NCBI RefSeq assembly: GCF_014841215.1 | Contig: NZ_JACYTR010000031.1 | Location: 1 to 50,532, forward strand | Source: Pseudomarimonas arenosa | Lineage (GTDB): Bacteria; Pseudomonadota; Gammaproteobacteria; Xanthomonadales; Xanthomonadaceae | Length of the DNA: 50,532 nt | Direction: 5' to 3' | In this document: positions 1-9,658 of the stretch, one piece after another | How the letters are laid out: every line of letters begins with the position of its first letter | Numbering within the stretch: position 1 is the stretch's first letter | Notes under the pieces: model-generated | What the model saw: the letters and a program-made list of their open reading frames with translations, nothing else | What the model was told of the DNA's origin: nothing | Database searches by the model: none | Position numbers and translations under genes: made by a program

Positions 1-56
1 GACCTCAGGGCGAATGCCCTGCGTAGCCGCGCAGCGGCCGAATGAGGGCCGTGCCA

Positions 57-143
57 GCGCCGAAAGATCGCCAACACTCTGTTATCTCAACACCATCGGT
101 CGAAACTCTCGCCCCGCTTGGAAATCGCCGGATCTTTCGGCGC
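57..143. repeat. Long-range inverted repeat in the leading intergenic region
   Basis: GCGCCGAAAGATC (57-69) is repeated as its exact reverse complement at 131-143, 61 bases apart. I see no gene in 1-261; this repeat and the tandem array at 178-246 are the only structure there. The stretch lies downstream of the MerR-like gene, so a transcript end or a REP-like element is possible. No U-tract is visible, so I do not call a terminator. Confidence 0.6.
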
Positions 144-177
144 GACCTCATGAAATATCCGGGCCAGGGCATTGAAG

Positions 178-246
178 GGCGGTCCCTGAGCTTGTCGAAG
201 GGCGGTCCCTGAGCTTGTCGAAGGGCGGCCCCTGAGCTTGTCGAAG
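178..246. repeat. Three tandem copies of a 23-bp repeat
   Basis: Three head-to-tail units start at 178, 201 and 224. Each contains CCTGAGCTTGTCGAAG; the third differs from the first two by one base (GGTC to GGCC). CTGAGCTTGTCGAAGG-type sequences are common dispersed intergenic repeats in GC-rich proteobacteria. The array ends 15 bases before the stop codon of the MerR-like gene. Confidence 0.85.
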
Positions 247-261
247 GGTGCCGCCGACGGC

Positions 262-618
262 CTACCGCTTCAGCAGCTGCAGCACTTCTTCCAGTTCCAT
301 CCGAACCTGTCGGATCACTTGCAGGGTCATGCTGGTATCGGCCTTGCCCTGCTCACCTTCCAGACGCTGACGCGCACCCGTAATGGTGAAGCCTTCGTCA
401 TACAGCAAGGAGCGGATCTGGCGGATGGTGAGCACATCGTGGCGCTGGTAGTAGCGCCGATTGCCGCGCCGCTTGACCGGCTTCAGGCTGGGAAACTCGG
501 TCTCCCAGTAGCGCAACACATGCGGTTTCACGTCACACAGCTCGCTGACCTCACCGATGGTGAAGTAGCGCTTGGCCGGGATCGGCGGAAGCTCGCTGTT
601 ACTGCGCGGGTCCAGCAT
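262..618 (-). CDS. MerR-family transcriptional regulator
   Basis: A 118-residue DNA-binding protein. Residues about 17-85 form a MerR-type winged helix-turn-helix: [13 protein letters not shown], then [11 protein letters not shown], then [20 protein letters not shown] short helical tail (about 90-118) is a likely dimerisation coiled coil. No C-terminal cysteine metal-binding motif is visible, so it is not a CueR/ZntR-type metal sensor. A MerR-like gene of this size directly after ihfA is a conserved arrangement in Pseudomonas and Xanthomonas relatives; its ligand and targets are not known to me. The ATG overlaps the last 20 bases of ihfA, suggesting translational coupling. It is the last gene of the thrS-ihfA operon. 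Confidence 0.9.
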   Translation of the reverse strand: MLDPRSNSELPPIPAKRYFTIGEVSELCDVKPHVLRYWETEFPSLKPVKRRGNRRYYQRHDVLTIRQIRSLLYDEGFTITGARQRLEGEQGKADTSMTLQVIRQVRMELEEVLQLLKR

Positions 619-898
619 ACGCTTCCACGCGCTCCTTCAGCTTCTGCCCCGGACGGAAGGTGACCACGGTACGAGCAGAGATAGGAATCTCTTCGCCAGT
701 CTTGGGGTTGCGGCCAGGACGCTGATTCTTCTTGCGCAGGTCGAAGTTGCCAAAGCCCGACAGCTTGACCTGCTGATTACGCTCCAGAGACTCCCGCAAC
801 GCATCGAAGAATGCGTCGACGAATTCTTTGGCTTCGCGCTTGTTGAGGCCTACATCCTCGAACAAACGATCGGCCATGTCAGCCTTGGTCAGTGCCAT
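599..898 (-). CDS. ihfA: Integration host factor subunit alpha
   Basis: A 99-residue HU/IHF-family protein that bends DNA as a heterodimer with IhfB. The N-terminus [19 protein letters not shown] is typical of IhfA, and the beta-arm region carries the family signature [20 protein letters not shown] with the conserved intercalating proline. The length equals that of the E. coli protein (99). An in-frame start 51 bases upstream exists but adds 17 residues absent from the family, so the ATG at 898 is chosen. It begins 26 bases after the pheT stop, the same pheST-ihfA order as in E. coli. Confidence 0.97.
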   Translation of the reverse strand: MALTKADMADRLFEDVGLNKREAKEFVDAFFDALRESLERNQQVKLSGFGNFDLRKKNQRPGRNPKTGEEIPISARTVVTFRPGQKLKERVEAYAGPAQ

Positions 899-924
899 CG
901 CGCCCCCTATCGCCTCCCTGCGCC

Positions 925-3318
925 TTACGAGCGGAGAGATGCCCCGCACTGTTCGCTCAAGGCGGCGACCGCCCGAGCCACTTCGTTTTCAATATCCTGC
1001 TCAGCAAGAGTGCGGGATTGGTCCTGCAAAATCAAGCCCATAGCGAGGCTCTTGCATCCTGGTTCTAGACCCTTGCCCTGATACTGATCGAACACGAACA
1101 CGTCTTTCAGCAGCCCCCCCAGGGTGTTGCGCAGACAGGTCTCAAGGCTGGCCCAGTCGAGATCCTGCTTCACCACGACCGCGAGATCGCGGCGCACGGA
1201 GGGAAACTTCGAAATGTCGCCAGCCCAGGGCAAGGCACGCTGACGCGCAGGCTCAAGATCGAGCTCGAACACCAGCACTTCGTCATCGAGATCCAATGCT
1301 TTGACCAGTTGCGGATGCAGATGACCGACGACGCCCAAACAGGCAGCATCTCGCCAAACCTCAGCGGACCGTCCCGGATGCAGCCAGGCGGTGGAGGAGA
1401 CACGGAATTCCACCTCGCCCACCTGCCCAGCCAGGGCCAGCAGAGACTCGACGTCACCCTTCAGATCATAGAAGTCGACTTCGCGATCGCTCTGGCTCCA
1501 TTGCTCGGCCAGGGCCGTGCCGCACGCAACGGCGGCGATGCGCGGTGTTTCCAGCGTCAAGGCCCCGGCGGCGCCGGACGTATCCGGCGCAAAAACCCGA
1601 CCCAGCTCGAATAGACGCACCCGGTCCTGCTGTCGGTGGCGATTGCGCTTCAGCGCCTCTACCAGACCCGGCAGCAGACTGGGGCGCATGATGCCCATGT
1701 CCGAGGCCAGCGGATTGGCCAGCTTGACCATCGGCTGCTGCATGCCCCAGGTCCTGAGCAAGTCTTCGTCGACGAAGGCAAAGCAAACGGCTTCGAAGTA
1801 ATCCCGCGCCGCCAGCTGTTGTCGGTAGGCCGCCACCGGAATGCGGTTCTCCGGGTGCGGGCTGGGCGGCACCTCGCCGGTCGGCGCGCTCATCGGAATG
1901 CGGTCGTAGCCATGCACGCGAGCGACTTCTTCAATCAGGTCCTCTTCGATCGCGATGTCGAAGCGTCGGCTCGGTGACATCACCGTCCACCCCGTCGAGG
2001 TGACTTCGGCCGACATGCCCAGCGCCTGCAGGATACGCGTGACCTCCTCATCCGCCACGCTCAGCCCCAGAATGCGCTTCAGCCTATCTCTGCGCAGACT
2101 GACTTCAGTCGGCTTGGGCAGATGCTCACCGAGCTCGGTGCGGGTCAGCGGGCCCGGCGCGCCACCGGCAATCTGCACAATCAACTGGGTCGCGCGCTCA
2201 ATCGCCTGCTCCGGCAGGGTCGGATCAACGCCGCGTTCAAAGCGGTGCGACGCATCGGTATGCATGCCGAGCTTGCGCGCTCGCCCGATGATGCTATCGG
2301 GAGCAAAATGCGCGGCCTCAAGGAACACACGCGTGGTGGCGTCGGTAACCCGAGTATCCCAACCGCCCATCACGCCGCCCAAAGCGACCGGGCGGTCAGC
2401 GTCGGTGATCAACAGGAATTGCGGATCAACCTTAACCTCACGTTCGTCCAGAAGTTTGAGACTCTCGCCGTCGCGCGCGCGGCGAACGCCGATGGGCCCA
2501 TGCAGTTTGTCGGCATCGAAGGCATGCATCGGCTGGCCGATTTCCAGCATCACGTACTGGGTAACATCGACCAGAAAGCTGATCGGCCGCACCCCACAGC
2601 GGCGCAGCCGCTCGGCCATCCACACCGGCGATTCCACGTTCGGGTCAACGCCTTCGATCAGGCGACCGAAATAGCGCGGGCAATCAGCTCCCGCCGACAG
2701 CGTAACCGGCAGGGTCTTGTCATGCGTGGCCGGCACTGCTGGAATCTCAAACGGATTGACTCGACTATTTAGGGCCGCCGCGACGTCGAAAGCGATTCCA
2801 CGCACCGAGAAGCAGTCGGCGCGGTTCGGCGTAAGTTTGAGTTCAAGCTGGGTGTCCGGCAGGCCGAGGAACGCCGACAAAGGCTGCCCAACCGGCGCGT
2901 CGGCCGGCAGTTCCATCAATCCGCTGGCGTCGGCATCGACGCCCAGCTCCTTGGCCGAACACAGCATGCCGAAACTTTCGACACCGCGCAGCTTGGCCGG
3001 CTTGATCTTCATCCCGCCCGGTAGTTCGCTGCCCACCGTGGCCAACGGCGCCTTCAGTCCCGCGCGCGCATTCGGCGCACCGCACACAATCTGCACCGGT
3101 TCGCCCTGACCCAGCGACACCTGACAGATCTGCAGGCGATCCGCCTCAGGATGTCGCTCGGCACTGAGAATTTCCGCTACCACCACGCCAGGCAGCTCAC
3201 CACCCAACGTTTCCGCGGCCTCAACTTCCAGACCAATCGCCGTCAGCGTCGCCGCCAACGCAGCCGAGTCGGCCTCGACTTGTACGTGTTCGCGCAACCA
3301 GGATTCGGGGAATTTCAT
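925..3318 (-). CDS. pheT: Phenylalanyl-tRNA synthetase beta subunit
   Basis: A 797-residue beta chain of the alpha2-beta2 enzyme that charges tRNA-Phe in the cytoplasm. The N-terminal EMAP/OB tRNA-binding domain (about 40-150) contains [19 protein letters not shown], followed by the B3/B4 editing domain and the B5 domain. A catalytic-like core with [18 protein letters not shown] lies around 500-530. The C-terminal ferredoxin-fold anticodon-binding domain (about 700-795) contains [13 protein letters not shown]. Length matches the bacterial family (about 790-800). The ATG ([12 protein letters not shown]) matches the canonical N-terminus; the ribosome-binding site in front is weak. It is separated from pheS by 165 bases carrying a large inverted repeat, unlike the compact junction in E. 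coli. Confidence 0.97.
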   Translation of the reverse strand: MKFPESWLREHVQVEADSAALAATLTAIGLEVEAAETLGGELPGVVVAEILSAERHPEADRLQICQVSLGQGEPVQIVCGAPNARAGLKAPLATVGSELPGGMKIKPAKLRGVESFGMLCSAKELGVDADASGLMELPADAPVGQPLSAFLGLPDTQLELKLTPNRADCFSVRGIAFDVAAALNSRVNPFEIPAVPATHDKTLPVTLSAGADCPRYFGRLIEGVDPNVESPVWMAERLRRCGVRPISFLVDVTQYVMLEIGQPMHAFDADKLHGPIGVRRARDGESLKLLDEREVKVDPQFLLITDADRPVALGGVMGGWDTRVTDATTRVFLEAAHFAPDSIIGRARKLGMHTDASHRFERGVDPTLPEQAIERATQLIVQIAGGAPGPLTRTELGEHLPKPTEVSLRRDRLKRILGLSVADEEVTRILQALGMSAEVTSTGWTVMSPSRRFDIAIEEDLIEEVARVHGYDRIPMSAPTGEVPPSPHPENRIPVAAYRQQLAARDYFEAVCFAFVDEDLLRTWGMQQPMVKLANPLASDMGIMRPSLLPGLVEALKRNRHRQQDRVRLFELGRVFAPDTSGAAGALTLETPRIAAVACGTALAEQWSQSDREVDFYDLKGDVESLLALAGQVGEVEFRVSSTAWLHPGRSAEVWRDAACLGVVGHLHPQLVKALDLDDEVLVFELDLEPARQRALPWAGDISKFPSVRRDLAVVVKQDLDWASLETCLRNTLGGLLKDVFVFDQYQGKGLEPGCKSLAMGLILQDQSRTLAEQDIENEVARAVAALSEQCGASLRS

Positions 3319-3335
3319 ACTAAGAGCCGTGGTTT

Positions 3336-3475
3336 GTGATTGGTGATTTGTGATTGGTTAGAAGCGGGCTTTCGTGACCTGTGACCAGCGCATGCGCCTC
3401 ATTAATGACGGCGACATTGAGCGTGCGATAGCGCAGCGGCTCTTTACGAATCACCAATCACGAATCACCAATCAC
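3336..3475. repeat. 23-bp inverted repeat between pheS and pheT
   Basis: Left arm 3336-3358 and right arm 3453-3475 are reverse complements at 22 of 23 positions, the exception being a possible G-T pair. Each arm contains two GTGATTGGT-like half-units, so arms can also pair in part with themselves. The 94-base spacer holds no convincing ORF. Dispersed GTGATTGGTGATT-type repeats are known to me from Xanthomonas-group intergenic regions; here the element splits a normally compact pheS-pheT junction. Confidence 0.8.
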
Positions 3476-3476
3476 A

Positions 3477-4518
<1,042 letters not shown>

Positions 4519-4525
4519 TCAATTT

Positions 4526-4618
4526 CCCCTCCCCCCTGGCGGAGGAGGGGTCGGGGGAAAGGGGGAACCGAACTTAACACCCCCTCTCCCCAACCCTCTC
4601 CCGCGAGAGGAGAGGGGC
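4526..4618. repeat. GC-rich palindromic intergenic repeats
   Basis: Two hairpin-forming C-rich/G-rich segments: about 4526-4550 (CCCCTCC paired with GGAGGAGGGG) and about 4581-4617 (CCCCTCTCC ... GGAGAGGGG around an inner CTCTCCCGCGAGAG palindrome). Translated on the minus strand they give the familiar SPLAGEGWGEG string, a hallmark of a dispersed proteobacterial intergenic repeat and not of a protein. They lie in the rplT-pheS spacer. Confidence 0.75.
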
Positions 4619-4649
4619 AGCATTCGCTACGGTGATTCGAGAATTCAAC

Positions 4650-4689
4650 CGCACAAAACAAAATGGGGAAGAGCTGCGCCCTTCCCCAT
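4650..4689 (-). terminator. Rho-independent terminator or attenuator after rplT
   Basis: ATGGGGAAG (4663-4671), a 9-base loop and CTTCCCCAT (4681-4689) form a 9-bp stem. On the minus strand it is followed by TTTTGTTTTGTG (4662-4651). It is preceded by a 6-bp GCAA-tetraloop hairpin (CGAACC/GGTTCG, 4694-4709). It lies 65 bases after the rplT stop and before pheS, so it may partly uncouple pheST from the ribosomal genes. Confidence 0.8.
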
Positions 4690-4754
4690 CGGTCGAACCT
4701 TGCGGTTCGCGGAGATTGATCGCGGCGTTAAGCACACCGCGAATCATCACGACT

Positions 4755-5114
4755 TCAAGCCGCGAGTGCGCCTTTCGCTTTTTCGGCGATCGCACCAAAC
4801 GCGTTGATGTCATGCACCGCAATATCGGCCAGCGCCTTGCGGTCGAGCTCGATACCGGCCTTCTTCAGGCCATTCATCAGACGCGAATAGGACAGACCGA
4901 ACTGACGGGCCGCCGCATTGATGCGGACAATCCACAGGGCGCGGAACTGACGCTTGCGCTGCTTGCGGCCGATATAGGCGTATTGATCAGCCTTGGTTAC
5001 TGCCTGCTTGGCAACGCGGAACACCTTGCGACGGGCATTGTAATAACCCTTCGCACGGCTGAGGATTTTCTTGTGACGACGACGGGCGACAACGCCACGC
5101 TTAACACGAGCCAT
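4755..5114 (-). CDS. rplT: Large-subunit ribosomal protein bL20
   Basis: A 119-residue basic protein of the 50S subunit, required early in assembly. The N-terminal arginine/lysine-rich extension ([18 protein letters not shown]) and the globular domain with [31 protein letters not shown] are diagnostic. Length matches E. coli (118). It starts 13 bases after the rpmI stop, and in relatives L20 represses this operon by binding its mRNA; hairpins upstream of rpmI may be the target here (inference). Confidence 0.98.
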   Translation of the reverse strand: MARVKRGVVARRRHKKILSRAKGYYNARRKVFRVAKQAVTKADQYAYIGRKQRKRQFRALWIVRINAAARQFGLSYSRLMNGLKKAGIELDRKALADIAVHDINAFGAIAEKAKGALAA

Positions 5115-5127
5115 GGTTCATCTCTCC

Positions 5128-5325
5128 TTATGCGTACGGCATCATGCGCGCGACGCGACCAGCGTCTTCTTTGCGCACGTGGTTGGTGGCACGCAGGCCG
5201 CGCTTACGCTTGGTGGCCTTCTTGGTGAGGATGTGGCTCTTGAAGGCGTGTCCGCACTTGAACTTGCCGGAAGCGGTCTTCCGGAAGCGCTTGGCGGCCG
5301 CCCGATTGGTCTTCATCTTGGGCAT
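5128..5325 (-). CDS. rpmI: Large-subunit ribosomal protein bL35
   Basis: A 65-residue basic 50S protein. The start [21 protein letters not shown], the central [13 protein letters not shown] and the C-terminal [15 protein letters not shown] match the family and its length (64-66). It lies in the standard infC-rpmI-rplT order. The 305-base spacer upstream, after infC, is longer than usual because it holds a repeat element and several hairpins. Only a weak GAG-type ribosome-binding site precedes the ATG, consistent with translational control or coupling. Confidence 0.98.
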   Translation of the reverse strand: MPKMKTNRAAAKRFRKTASGKFKCGHAFKSHILTKKATKRKRGLRATNHVRKEDAGRVARMMPYA

Positions 5326-5407
5326 GACTGCTACTCATTAATGTTTATGTCACTGAACCGAGCGGCGGTTGCCCGCACTTTCCTTCCTGCTCGAATCGGC
5401 TTGTAGG

Positions 5408-5493
5408 CCCGGGCTGCCCCTGGGCGGGTCCATCATCGAAGGCCTTAATTGCAAGGCACTCCGCAAAGCAACCCCCAGCCGCAAGGCCGGGGG
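5408..5493 (-). promoter_or_regulatory. Hairpin-rich leader upstream of rpmI
   Basis: Three hairpins precede rpmI: 5472-5493 (CCCCC and GCC paired across a GCAA loop), 5442-5457 (GCCTT/AAGGC) and 5408-5426 (GCCCGGG/CCTGGGC). The first, read on the minus strand, is followed by TTGCTTTG, which is weakly terminator-like. In E. coli, L20 represses rpmI-rplT by binding this spacer; I infer an analogous regulatory leader but cannot identify an L20 site. With the repeat at 5527-5633 this accounts for the whole gene-free stretch 5326-5630. Confidence 0.4.
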
Positions 5494-5526
5494 CCAGCAT
5501 TCTACTAGAAACACGCGCCACTTTCA

Positions 5527-5633
5527 TAGGGTGCGTCTTGGACGCACCGCTGGTGAATGGGCTGTGCCGAACCTGAACAACTTCGACCCCGCAGGACCCG
5601 GAGGCCCGTTGGCGCGCCAAGACGCGCGCCCTA
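5527..5633. repeat. TAGGG-type palindromic repeat element ending at the infC stop codon
   Basis: The left end TAGGGTGCGTC folds on itself (GGTGCGTC 5530-5537 with GACGCACC 5541-5548). The right end is an inverted version: GGCGCGC (5611-5617) with GCGCGCC (5624-5630), then CTA (5631-5633). That CTA is the TAG stop of infC on the minus strand. The sequence before the right end (CCCGTTGGCGCG) matches the element at 26691-26785. Confidence 0.75.
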
Positions 5634-6149
5634 TTTCTTCTTCGGGGCCACCATCATGACCATCTGCCGCCCTTCCAGGCGCGGCCGTGATTCGATCACG
5701 ACTTCGTCTTTCAGATCTTCCTCCAGGCGATTGATCATCTGGATGCCCAGTTCGGTGTGGGCCATTTCACGCCCCTTGAACCGAATGGTGATCTTGATCT
5801 TGTCGCCCTCCTCGAGGAAGCGGCGCATATTGCGCAGCTTGATCTGGTAGTCACCTTCGTCGGTGACCGGCCGGAACTTCACTTCCTTGATCTCGACCTG
5901 CTTCTGCTTCTTCTTGGCCGCGGAGGCCTTTTTCTGCATTTCGAAGCGGTACTTACCGAAATCCATGACGCGACACACCGGCGGATCGGCGTTCGGTTGG
6001 ATCTCGACCAGATCAAGCCCGGCGTCTTCGGCCATGCGAAGTGCTTCGTCACGAGAGAGTACGCCCAGCATTTCGCCGTCGTCGCCGATCACGCGCACGC
6101 GCGGGACCCGGATCTCTTCGTTTTTCCGATTCAGTTTATCGTTGCTAAT
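5631..6149 (-). CDS. infC: Translation initiation factor IF-3 (AUU start)
   Basis: A 172-residue factor that binds the 30S subunit, prevents premature 50S joining and checks the start codon. The N-domain ([52 protein letters not shown]) is followed by a Lys-rich linker and the C-domain ([42 protein letters not shown]). I place the start at an ATT codon (6149), which gives a family-like N-terminus ([21 protein letters not shown]). It has a strong AGGAAGAGGG seven bases upstream. AUU initiation of infC is the known basis of IF-3 autoregulation. The nearest conventional alternative, TTG at 6209, overlaps thrS and adds 20 non-conserved residues. The stop codon lies at the edge of a repeat element. 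Confidence 0.95.
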   Translation of the reverse strand: MSNDKLNRKNEEIRVPRVRVIGDDGEMLGVLSRDEALRMAEDAGLDLVEIQPNADPPVCRVMDFGKYRFEMQKKASAAKKKQKQVEIKEVKFRPVTDEGDYQIKLRNMRRFLEEGDKIKITIRFKGREMAHTELGIQMINRLEEDLKDEVVIESRPRLEGRQMVMMVAPKKK

Positions 6150-6192
6150 TCGGCAACCCTCTTCCTGGTGAATTCGATCCCTGGGCGCATTC

Positions 6193-8100
6193 TCAGGCCC
6201 CCGGGGCAAGTTCCTTACCTACCCGCTCAACGAACTCGGCCACACTCATACTACCGAGATCTTCCCCTGAGCGAGCGCGCACTGCCACCTGGCCGTTTTC
6301 CTTCTCGCGGTCTCCTACCACCAGCAGGTACGGCACCCGTTGCAGCGTATGCTCGCGAATCTTATAGCCTATCTTTTCGTTCCTCAAGTCGCTCTGTACC
6401 CGGAAACCTTGATTTGCAAGGGCTTTCTCGACCTCTTTGACGTACTCGGCCTGGGCGTCGGTGATATTCGCTACCACCACCTGGATCGGCGCCAGCCAAA
6501 GCGGGAACAGACCGGCGAAATTCTCGATCAGAATACCAATGAAGCGCTCCATCGAGCCGACGATGGCCCGATGCAACATCACTGGATGGCGGCGTGAGGA
6601 ATGTTCGTCGACATACTCGGCACCCAGTCGCTGCGGCATCATGAAATCGACCTGCATAGTGCCGACCTGCCAGCTGCGGCCGATCGAATCGCGCATGTGG
6701 TATTCGATCTTCGGGCCGTAGAACGCGCCCTCACCGGGCAGCTCTTCCCATTCCACACCGGCCGAGGACAGCGCGGCACGCAGGGCATTTTCGGCCTTGT
6801 CCCAGGTCGCATCGTCACCCAGGCGCGGCTCCGGACGCAGGGCGATCTTCAAGGCAATGTCCTTGAAACCGAAGTCCGAGTAGACCTTCATGGCCTGCGC
6901 ATGGAACGCCGTCACCTCGGCCTCGACCTGATCCTCGGTGCAGAAGATGTGGCCATCGTCCTGGGTGAACGCGCGCACGCGCATGATGCCGTGCAGTGCT
7001 CCGGATGGCTCATTGCGATGGCAACCACCAAACTCGCCGTAGCGAATCGGCAGGTCGCGATAGCTGTGCAGCCCGGCGTTGTAGATCTGCACGTGGCCTG
7101 GGCAGTTCATCGGCTTGATCGCGTAGTCGCGCTTCTCCGATTCGGTAAAGAACATGTTGTTCTGATAGTTGTCCCAGTGGCCGGACTTCTTCCACAGCGA
7201 CACATCGAGGATCTGCGGCCCGCGCACCTCCTGGTAGCCGCTCTGCTTGTACACGCCACGCATGTACTGCTCGACCACCTGCCATAGCGACCAGCCCTTG
7301 GGATGCCAAAAGATCATGCCCGGCGCCTCTTCCTGCTGATGGAACAGACCCATCGCCTTGCCGATCTTGCGGTGATCGCGCTTCTCGGCTTCCTCCAGCT
7401 GCAGCAGGTAGGCCTTCAGCTCTTTGTCATTCAGCCACGCCGTGCCGTACACGCGCTGCAGCATTTCGTTCTTGGCATCGCCGCGCCAATAGGCGCCGGC
7501 CACCTTCATCAGCTTGAAGGCGCGCAGCTTGCCGGTGCTCGGCACATGCGGGCCACGGCACAGATCAATGAAATCGCCCTGCGAGTACATCGACAGATCT
7601 TCGTTGGCCGGGATCGATTCGATGATCTCGGCCTTGTACTTCTCGCCCTTGTCGAGGAAGAACTTAACTGCCTCGTCGCGCGACATCAGTGAGCGTGAGA
7701 CCTTGATGTCCTCCTTGACGATCTTGGCCATTTCGTCTTCGATCTTGGCCAGATCCTCAGGCGTGAACGGCTGCTTGCGGGCAAAGTCGTAGTAAAAGCC
7801 GTTGTCGACCACCGGACCGATGGTGACCTGGGTATCGGGGAACAGACGCTGCGTCGCCTGGGCCAACAAGTGCGCGGTCGAATGGCGCAGGATTTCCAGC
7901 GCATCGGGATGCTTGTCGGTGACGATTTCCAGGCTGGCGTCCTGATCGATCGAGTGGCTGGTGTCGACCAGCCTGCCATCGACCTTGCCGGCCAGGGCGG
8001 CCTTGGCCAGACCGGCACCGATCGAGGCGGCCACGTCAGCCACCGTCACGGCAGATTCGAACTCGCGTTTGCTGCCGTCGGGGAGCGTAATTGCGACCAT
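6193..8100 (-). CDS. thrS: Threonyl-tRNA synthetase
   Basis: A 635-residue class II synthetase that charges and proofreads tRNA-Thr. Domains in order: N-terminal TGS (about 1-62), the editing domain with [12 protein letters not shown] and the downstream C/H residues of [12 protein letters not shown], and the catalytic core from about 240. The core has zinc-ligand Cys in [13 protein letters not shown] and motif 2 [29 protein letters not shown]. The C-terminal anticodon-binding domain (about 535-635) begins near [13 protein letters not shown]. The ATG at 8100 gives the conserved [10 protein letters not shown] and has AAGGAG seven bases upstream. It is the first structural gene of the operon and follows a leader with a Thr-codon attenuator (8186-8350), so expression probably responds to charged tRNA-Thr. 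Confidence 0.98.
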   Translation of the reverse strand: MVAITLPDGSKREFESAVTVADVAASIGAGLAKAALAGKVDGRLVDTSHSIDQDASLEIVTDKHPDALEILRHSTAHLLAQATQRLFPDTQVTIGPVVDNGFYYDFARKQPFTPEDLAKIEDEMAKIVKEDIKVSRSLMSRDEAVKFFLDKGEKYKAEIIESIPANEDLSMYSQGDFIDLCRGPHVPSTGKLRAFKLMKVAGAYWRGDAKNEMLQRVYGTAWLNDKELKAYLLQLEEAEKRDHRKIGKAMGLFHQQEEAPGMIFWHPKGWSLWQVVEQYMRGVYKQSGYQEVRGPQILDVSLWKKSGHWDNYQNNMFFTESEKRDYAIKPMNCPGHVQIYNAGLHSYRDLPIRYGEFGGCHRNEPSGALHGIMRVRAFTQDDGHIFCTEDQVEAEVTAFHAQAMKVYSDFGFKDIALKIALRPEPRLGDDATWDKAENALRAALSSAGVEWEELPGEGAFYGPKIEYHMRDSIGRSWQVGTMQVDFMMPQRLGAEYVDEHSSRRHPVMLHRAIVGSMERFIGILIENFAGLFPLWLAPIQVVVANITDAQAEYVKEVEKALANQGFRVQSDLRNEKIGYKIREHTLQRVPYLLVVGDREKENGQVAVRARSGEDLGSMSVAEFVERVGKELAPGA

Positions 8101-8185
8101 GGGAATACTCCTTGCCACCGGCGCCACCCGGCGCCGGTGTCTTACAAACTGTGGATGCAGACCGGAGGGGATTCCGGCAGCGGAA

Positions 8186-8212
8186 AACAAAAAAGGGCGC
8201 AGCGCGCCCTTT
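8186..8212 (-). terminator. thrS leader attenuator (terminator stem)
   Basis: On the minus strand AAAGGGCGC (8212-8204), loop GCT and GCGCCCTTT (8200-8192) form a 9-bp stem followed by TTTGTTTT. It lies between the leader peptide and thrS. Its 5' arm can pair instead with GCGCCTT at 8229-8223 (one bulged G), giving an antiterminator. The two structures exclude each other, as expected of an attenuator. Confidence 0.8.
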
Positions 8213-8232
8213 CGATTTCGCTAAGGCGCAGA

Positions 8233-8262
8233 TCAGCTATGGGCGTAGGTTGTGGTGCTCAT
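8233..8262 (-). CDS. Candidate thrS leader peptide, MSTTTYAHS
   Basis: A nine-codon ORF reading ATG AGC ACC ACA ACC TAC GCC CAT AGC TGA; three of nine codons are Thr and they are consecutive. It lies about 50 bases after a predicted transcription start and 20 bases before the attenuator stem. A ribosome stalled on the Thr codons (8256-8248) would leave 8229-8223 free to form the antiterminator. A ribosome reaching the stop (8235-8233) would cover that segment and let the terminator form. The Shine-Dalgarno is weak (GGCGGA, far upstream), which is the main doubt. Read as Thr-responsive control of thrS; function is inferred from layout only. Confidence 0.65.
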   Translation of the reverse strand: MSTTTYAHS

Positions 8263-8321
8263 GTCGCACACGGGTCCGCCGTTTACCGGCCGGCTTCCTC
8301 TGGCTAGATCTGGAGCTTTAA

Positions 8322-8350
8322 AAGCTAAGCAAGCATCGGCCCGCTGTCAA
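8322..8350 (-). promoter_or_regulatory. Predicted sigma-70 promoter for the thrS leader
   Basis: Perfect -35 TTGACA (8350-8345), 17-base spacer, -10 TAGCTT (8327-8322). Transcription would start near 8315, just after the tRNA-Val terminator, and run through the leader peptide and attenuator into thrS. Confidence 0.6.
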
Positions 8351-8367
8351 CAACGACGGCGCAAAAC

Positions 8368-8396
8368 AAAAACGGCCAGACATTGCTGCCTGGCCG
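8368..8396 (-). terminator. Terminator after tRNA-Val
   Basis: CGGCCAG (8373-8379) pairs with CTGGCCG (8390-8396). On the minus strand the stem is followed by TTTTTGTTTT. It lies about 10 bases beyond the tRNA 3' end and ends that transcript before the thrS promoter. Confidence 0.85.
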
Positions 8397-8405
8397 CTTT
8401 GTCGG

Positions 8406-8480
8406 TGGTGGGCGGTACAGGGATCGAACCTGTGACCCCTACCATGTCAAGGTAGTGCTCTACCGCTGAGCTAACCGCCC
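8406..8480 (-). tRNA. tRNA-Val (anticodon GAC)
   Basis: On the minus strand: 7-bp acceptor GGGCGGT/ACCGCCC, D-arm TAGCTCAGCGGTAGAGCA, anticodon stem CTACC/GGTAG around the loop TTGACAT (anticodon GAC, valine), and T-arm CAGG TTCGATC CCTG. The discriminator is A and the 3' CCA is encoded (8408-8406). All helices pair fully. It is a single-gene transcript with its own promoter and terminator. Confidence 0.97.
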
Positions 8481-8523
8481 AAAATCTGCTCCGCCGCCGA
8501 AACCCGGTCGGTGAAGGGCGCGA

Positions 8524-8552
8524 ACTATAGCACTGCTGCCGAGGGAGAACAA
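8524..8552 (-). promoter_or_regulatory. Predicted promoter of tRNA-Val
   Basis: -35 TTGTTC (8552-8547), 17-base spacer, -10 TATAGT (8529-8524). Predicted start near 8517, about 37 bases before the mature tRNA 5' end. Confidence 0.55.
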
Positions 8553-8570
8553 TGACCCAGCCTTCCGCTG

Positions 8571-9474
8571 TTATGGCGCGGGTTTGGGCCAAACGCGCAA
8601 CCCTACCCATCCGATCAGCCCGGCCGCCAAGGCGCTGGGCAGCAGACCGAAACTCAGCCAATAGACGGCGCCCGGCTCGCCAGTACCCGCCGGGGGCCCA
8701 TCAGCAAGCGGGTTCAGCGTCGCCAGGCTCAACAGCACACCCGCCAAGGGCTGCCATTCGCCGGCAATTACCGCGTAGGCGCCGATATGCAGGGCGGCGA
8801 AAGTGATGATCACCAGCAGCAATGGACTTGGCGATACTCGCAGGCGTTTCCCCACCGTGGTCAGCGATGGGGCACCGCGTTTCAGCGCAGTGGCCCAACT
8901 CTTGAGCCACAGGGCCAGTGCCGCCAAACGGGAGCTAAGCGCTGCGACCCAATGCCTGTTCGCGGGGCGGCTGGCCGGCGCGAGCATGGCGATCAGGCCC
9001 CAAGTCAGCATGGCAGGCGCGGCGATGTGCAGCGCGAAGTGCGGCTTCGGCAATCGCCAGGCATAGAACAGCGGCAACGCCAGCAGCGCGATGATCAGCC
9101 CACGCTGCCAGTTTGGCAGCGCGATCGGCGCGTGCGCCGCCGGCAGATACATGCCAACGGCGCATACCAGGGCGAGCCAGCTGGCGAGCCCGCCGAAACC
9201 CGTCGGATTGGCGAGCATCGCACCCGCCAGTGCCACGCTGATCAGCCCGCTGAGCACCAGCGCATAGCGCCAGAAGCGAGCCCGCCGACTGGCGTGGAAC
9301 AGCACCTCCACCCCCCCCGACCCAGATGCCGATCGCGCAGCCCAACAGCGCTCGCACCAGTTCGGCGGGAATCGGATTGACGACCTGAGAGGCTGGCGCT
9401 GGCATCGACCAACTCAGCAGCAGTGCGAGAAACCCGAAACGAACGGACAGGGTTTGCTCCCTCGGGGCTTTCAT
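8571..9474 (-). pseudogene. Multi-pass membrane protein, frameshifted at a G8 tract
   Basis: Two overlapping reading frames make one protein of about 300 residues if a run of eight G (9311-9318, C8 on the plus strand) is read as seven. The 5' part encodes MKAPREQTLSVRFGFLALLL, a signal-like segment, and ends at ALLGCAIGIWVGG. The 3' part continues as VEVLFHASRRARFWRYALVLSGLISVALAG and runs to the stop at 8571 with about six more hydrophobic segments. I do not recognise the family. Possible explanations are a phase-variable homopolymer, a recent pseudogene, or a sequencing or assembly error. The downstream frame alone has an ATG at 9311 only because of the shift. Its neighbours are uvrB and tRNA-Val, which give no functional hint. 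Confidence 0.6.
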
Positions 9475-9658
9475 TTCGCTGCCTTAGTTTCGAGCGATGA
9501 GGTTCGCGGCGGCACGGCCTCGAGTGCAGCATCAGTGCGCGATTGATGGTCCGCCCAACCGCCGGCGGTCTGCGCACTCTACACCGTTGATGATGGACTT
9601 GCAGGCTATGCCGTGCGCTTCGTTGCATTCAATCTTCATCGCTCAACGACAGTCAAGA

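Noticed and set aside
178-246. CRISPR-like array
   Set aside because: The units are directly adjacent with no variable spacers and there are no cas genes; it is a simple tandem repeat.
899-949. 17-residue extension of IhfA
   Set aside because: IhfA family members start at MALTKADMA; the extension overlaps pheT codons.
4690-4754. pheM-like leader peptide for pheST
   Set aside because: The only short ORF after rplT has no Phe run before the hairpin, so Phe-codon attenuation is not supported.
6150-6209. TTG start for infC overlapping thrS
   Set aside because: It adds 20 non-conserved residues; ATT at 6149 has the strong ribosome-binding site and the conserved N-terminus.
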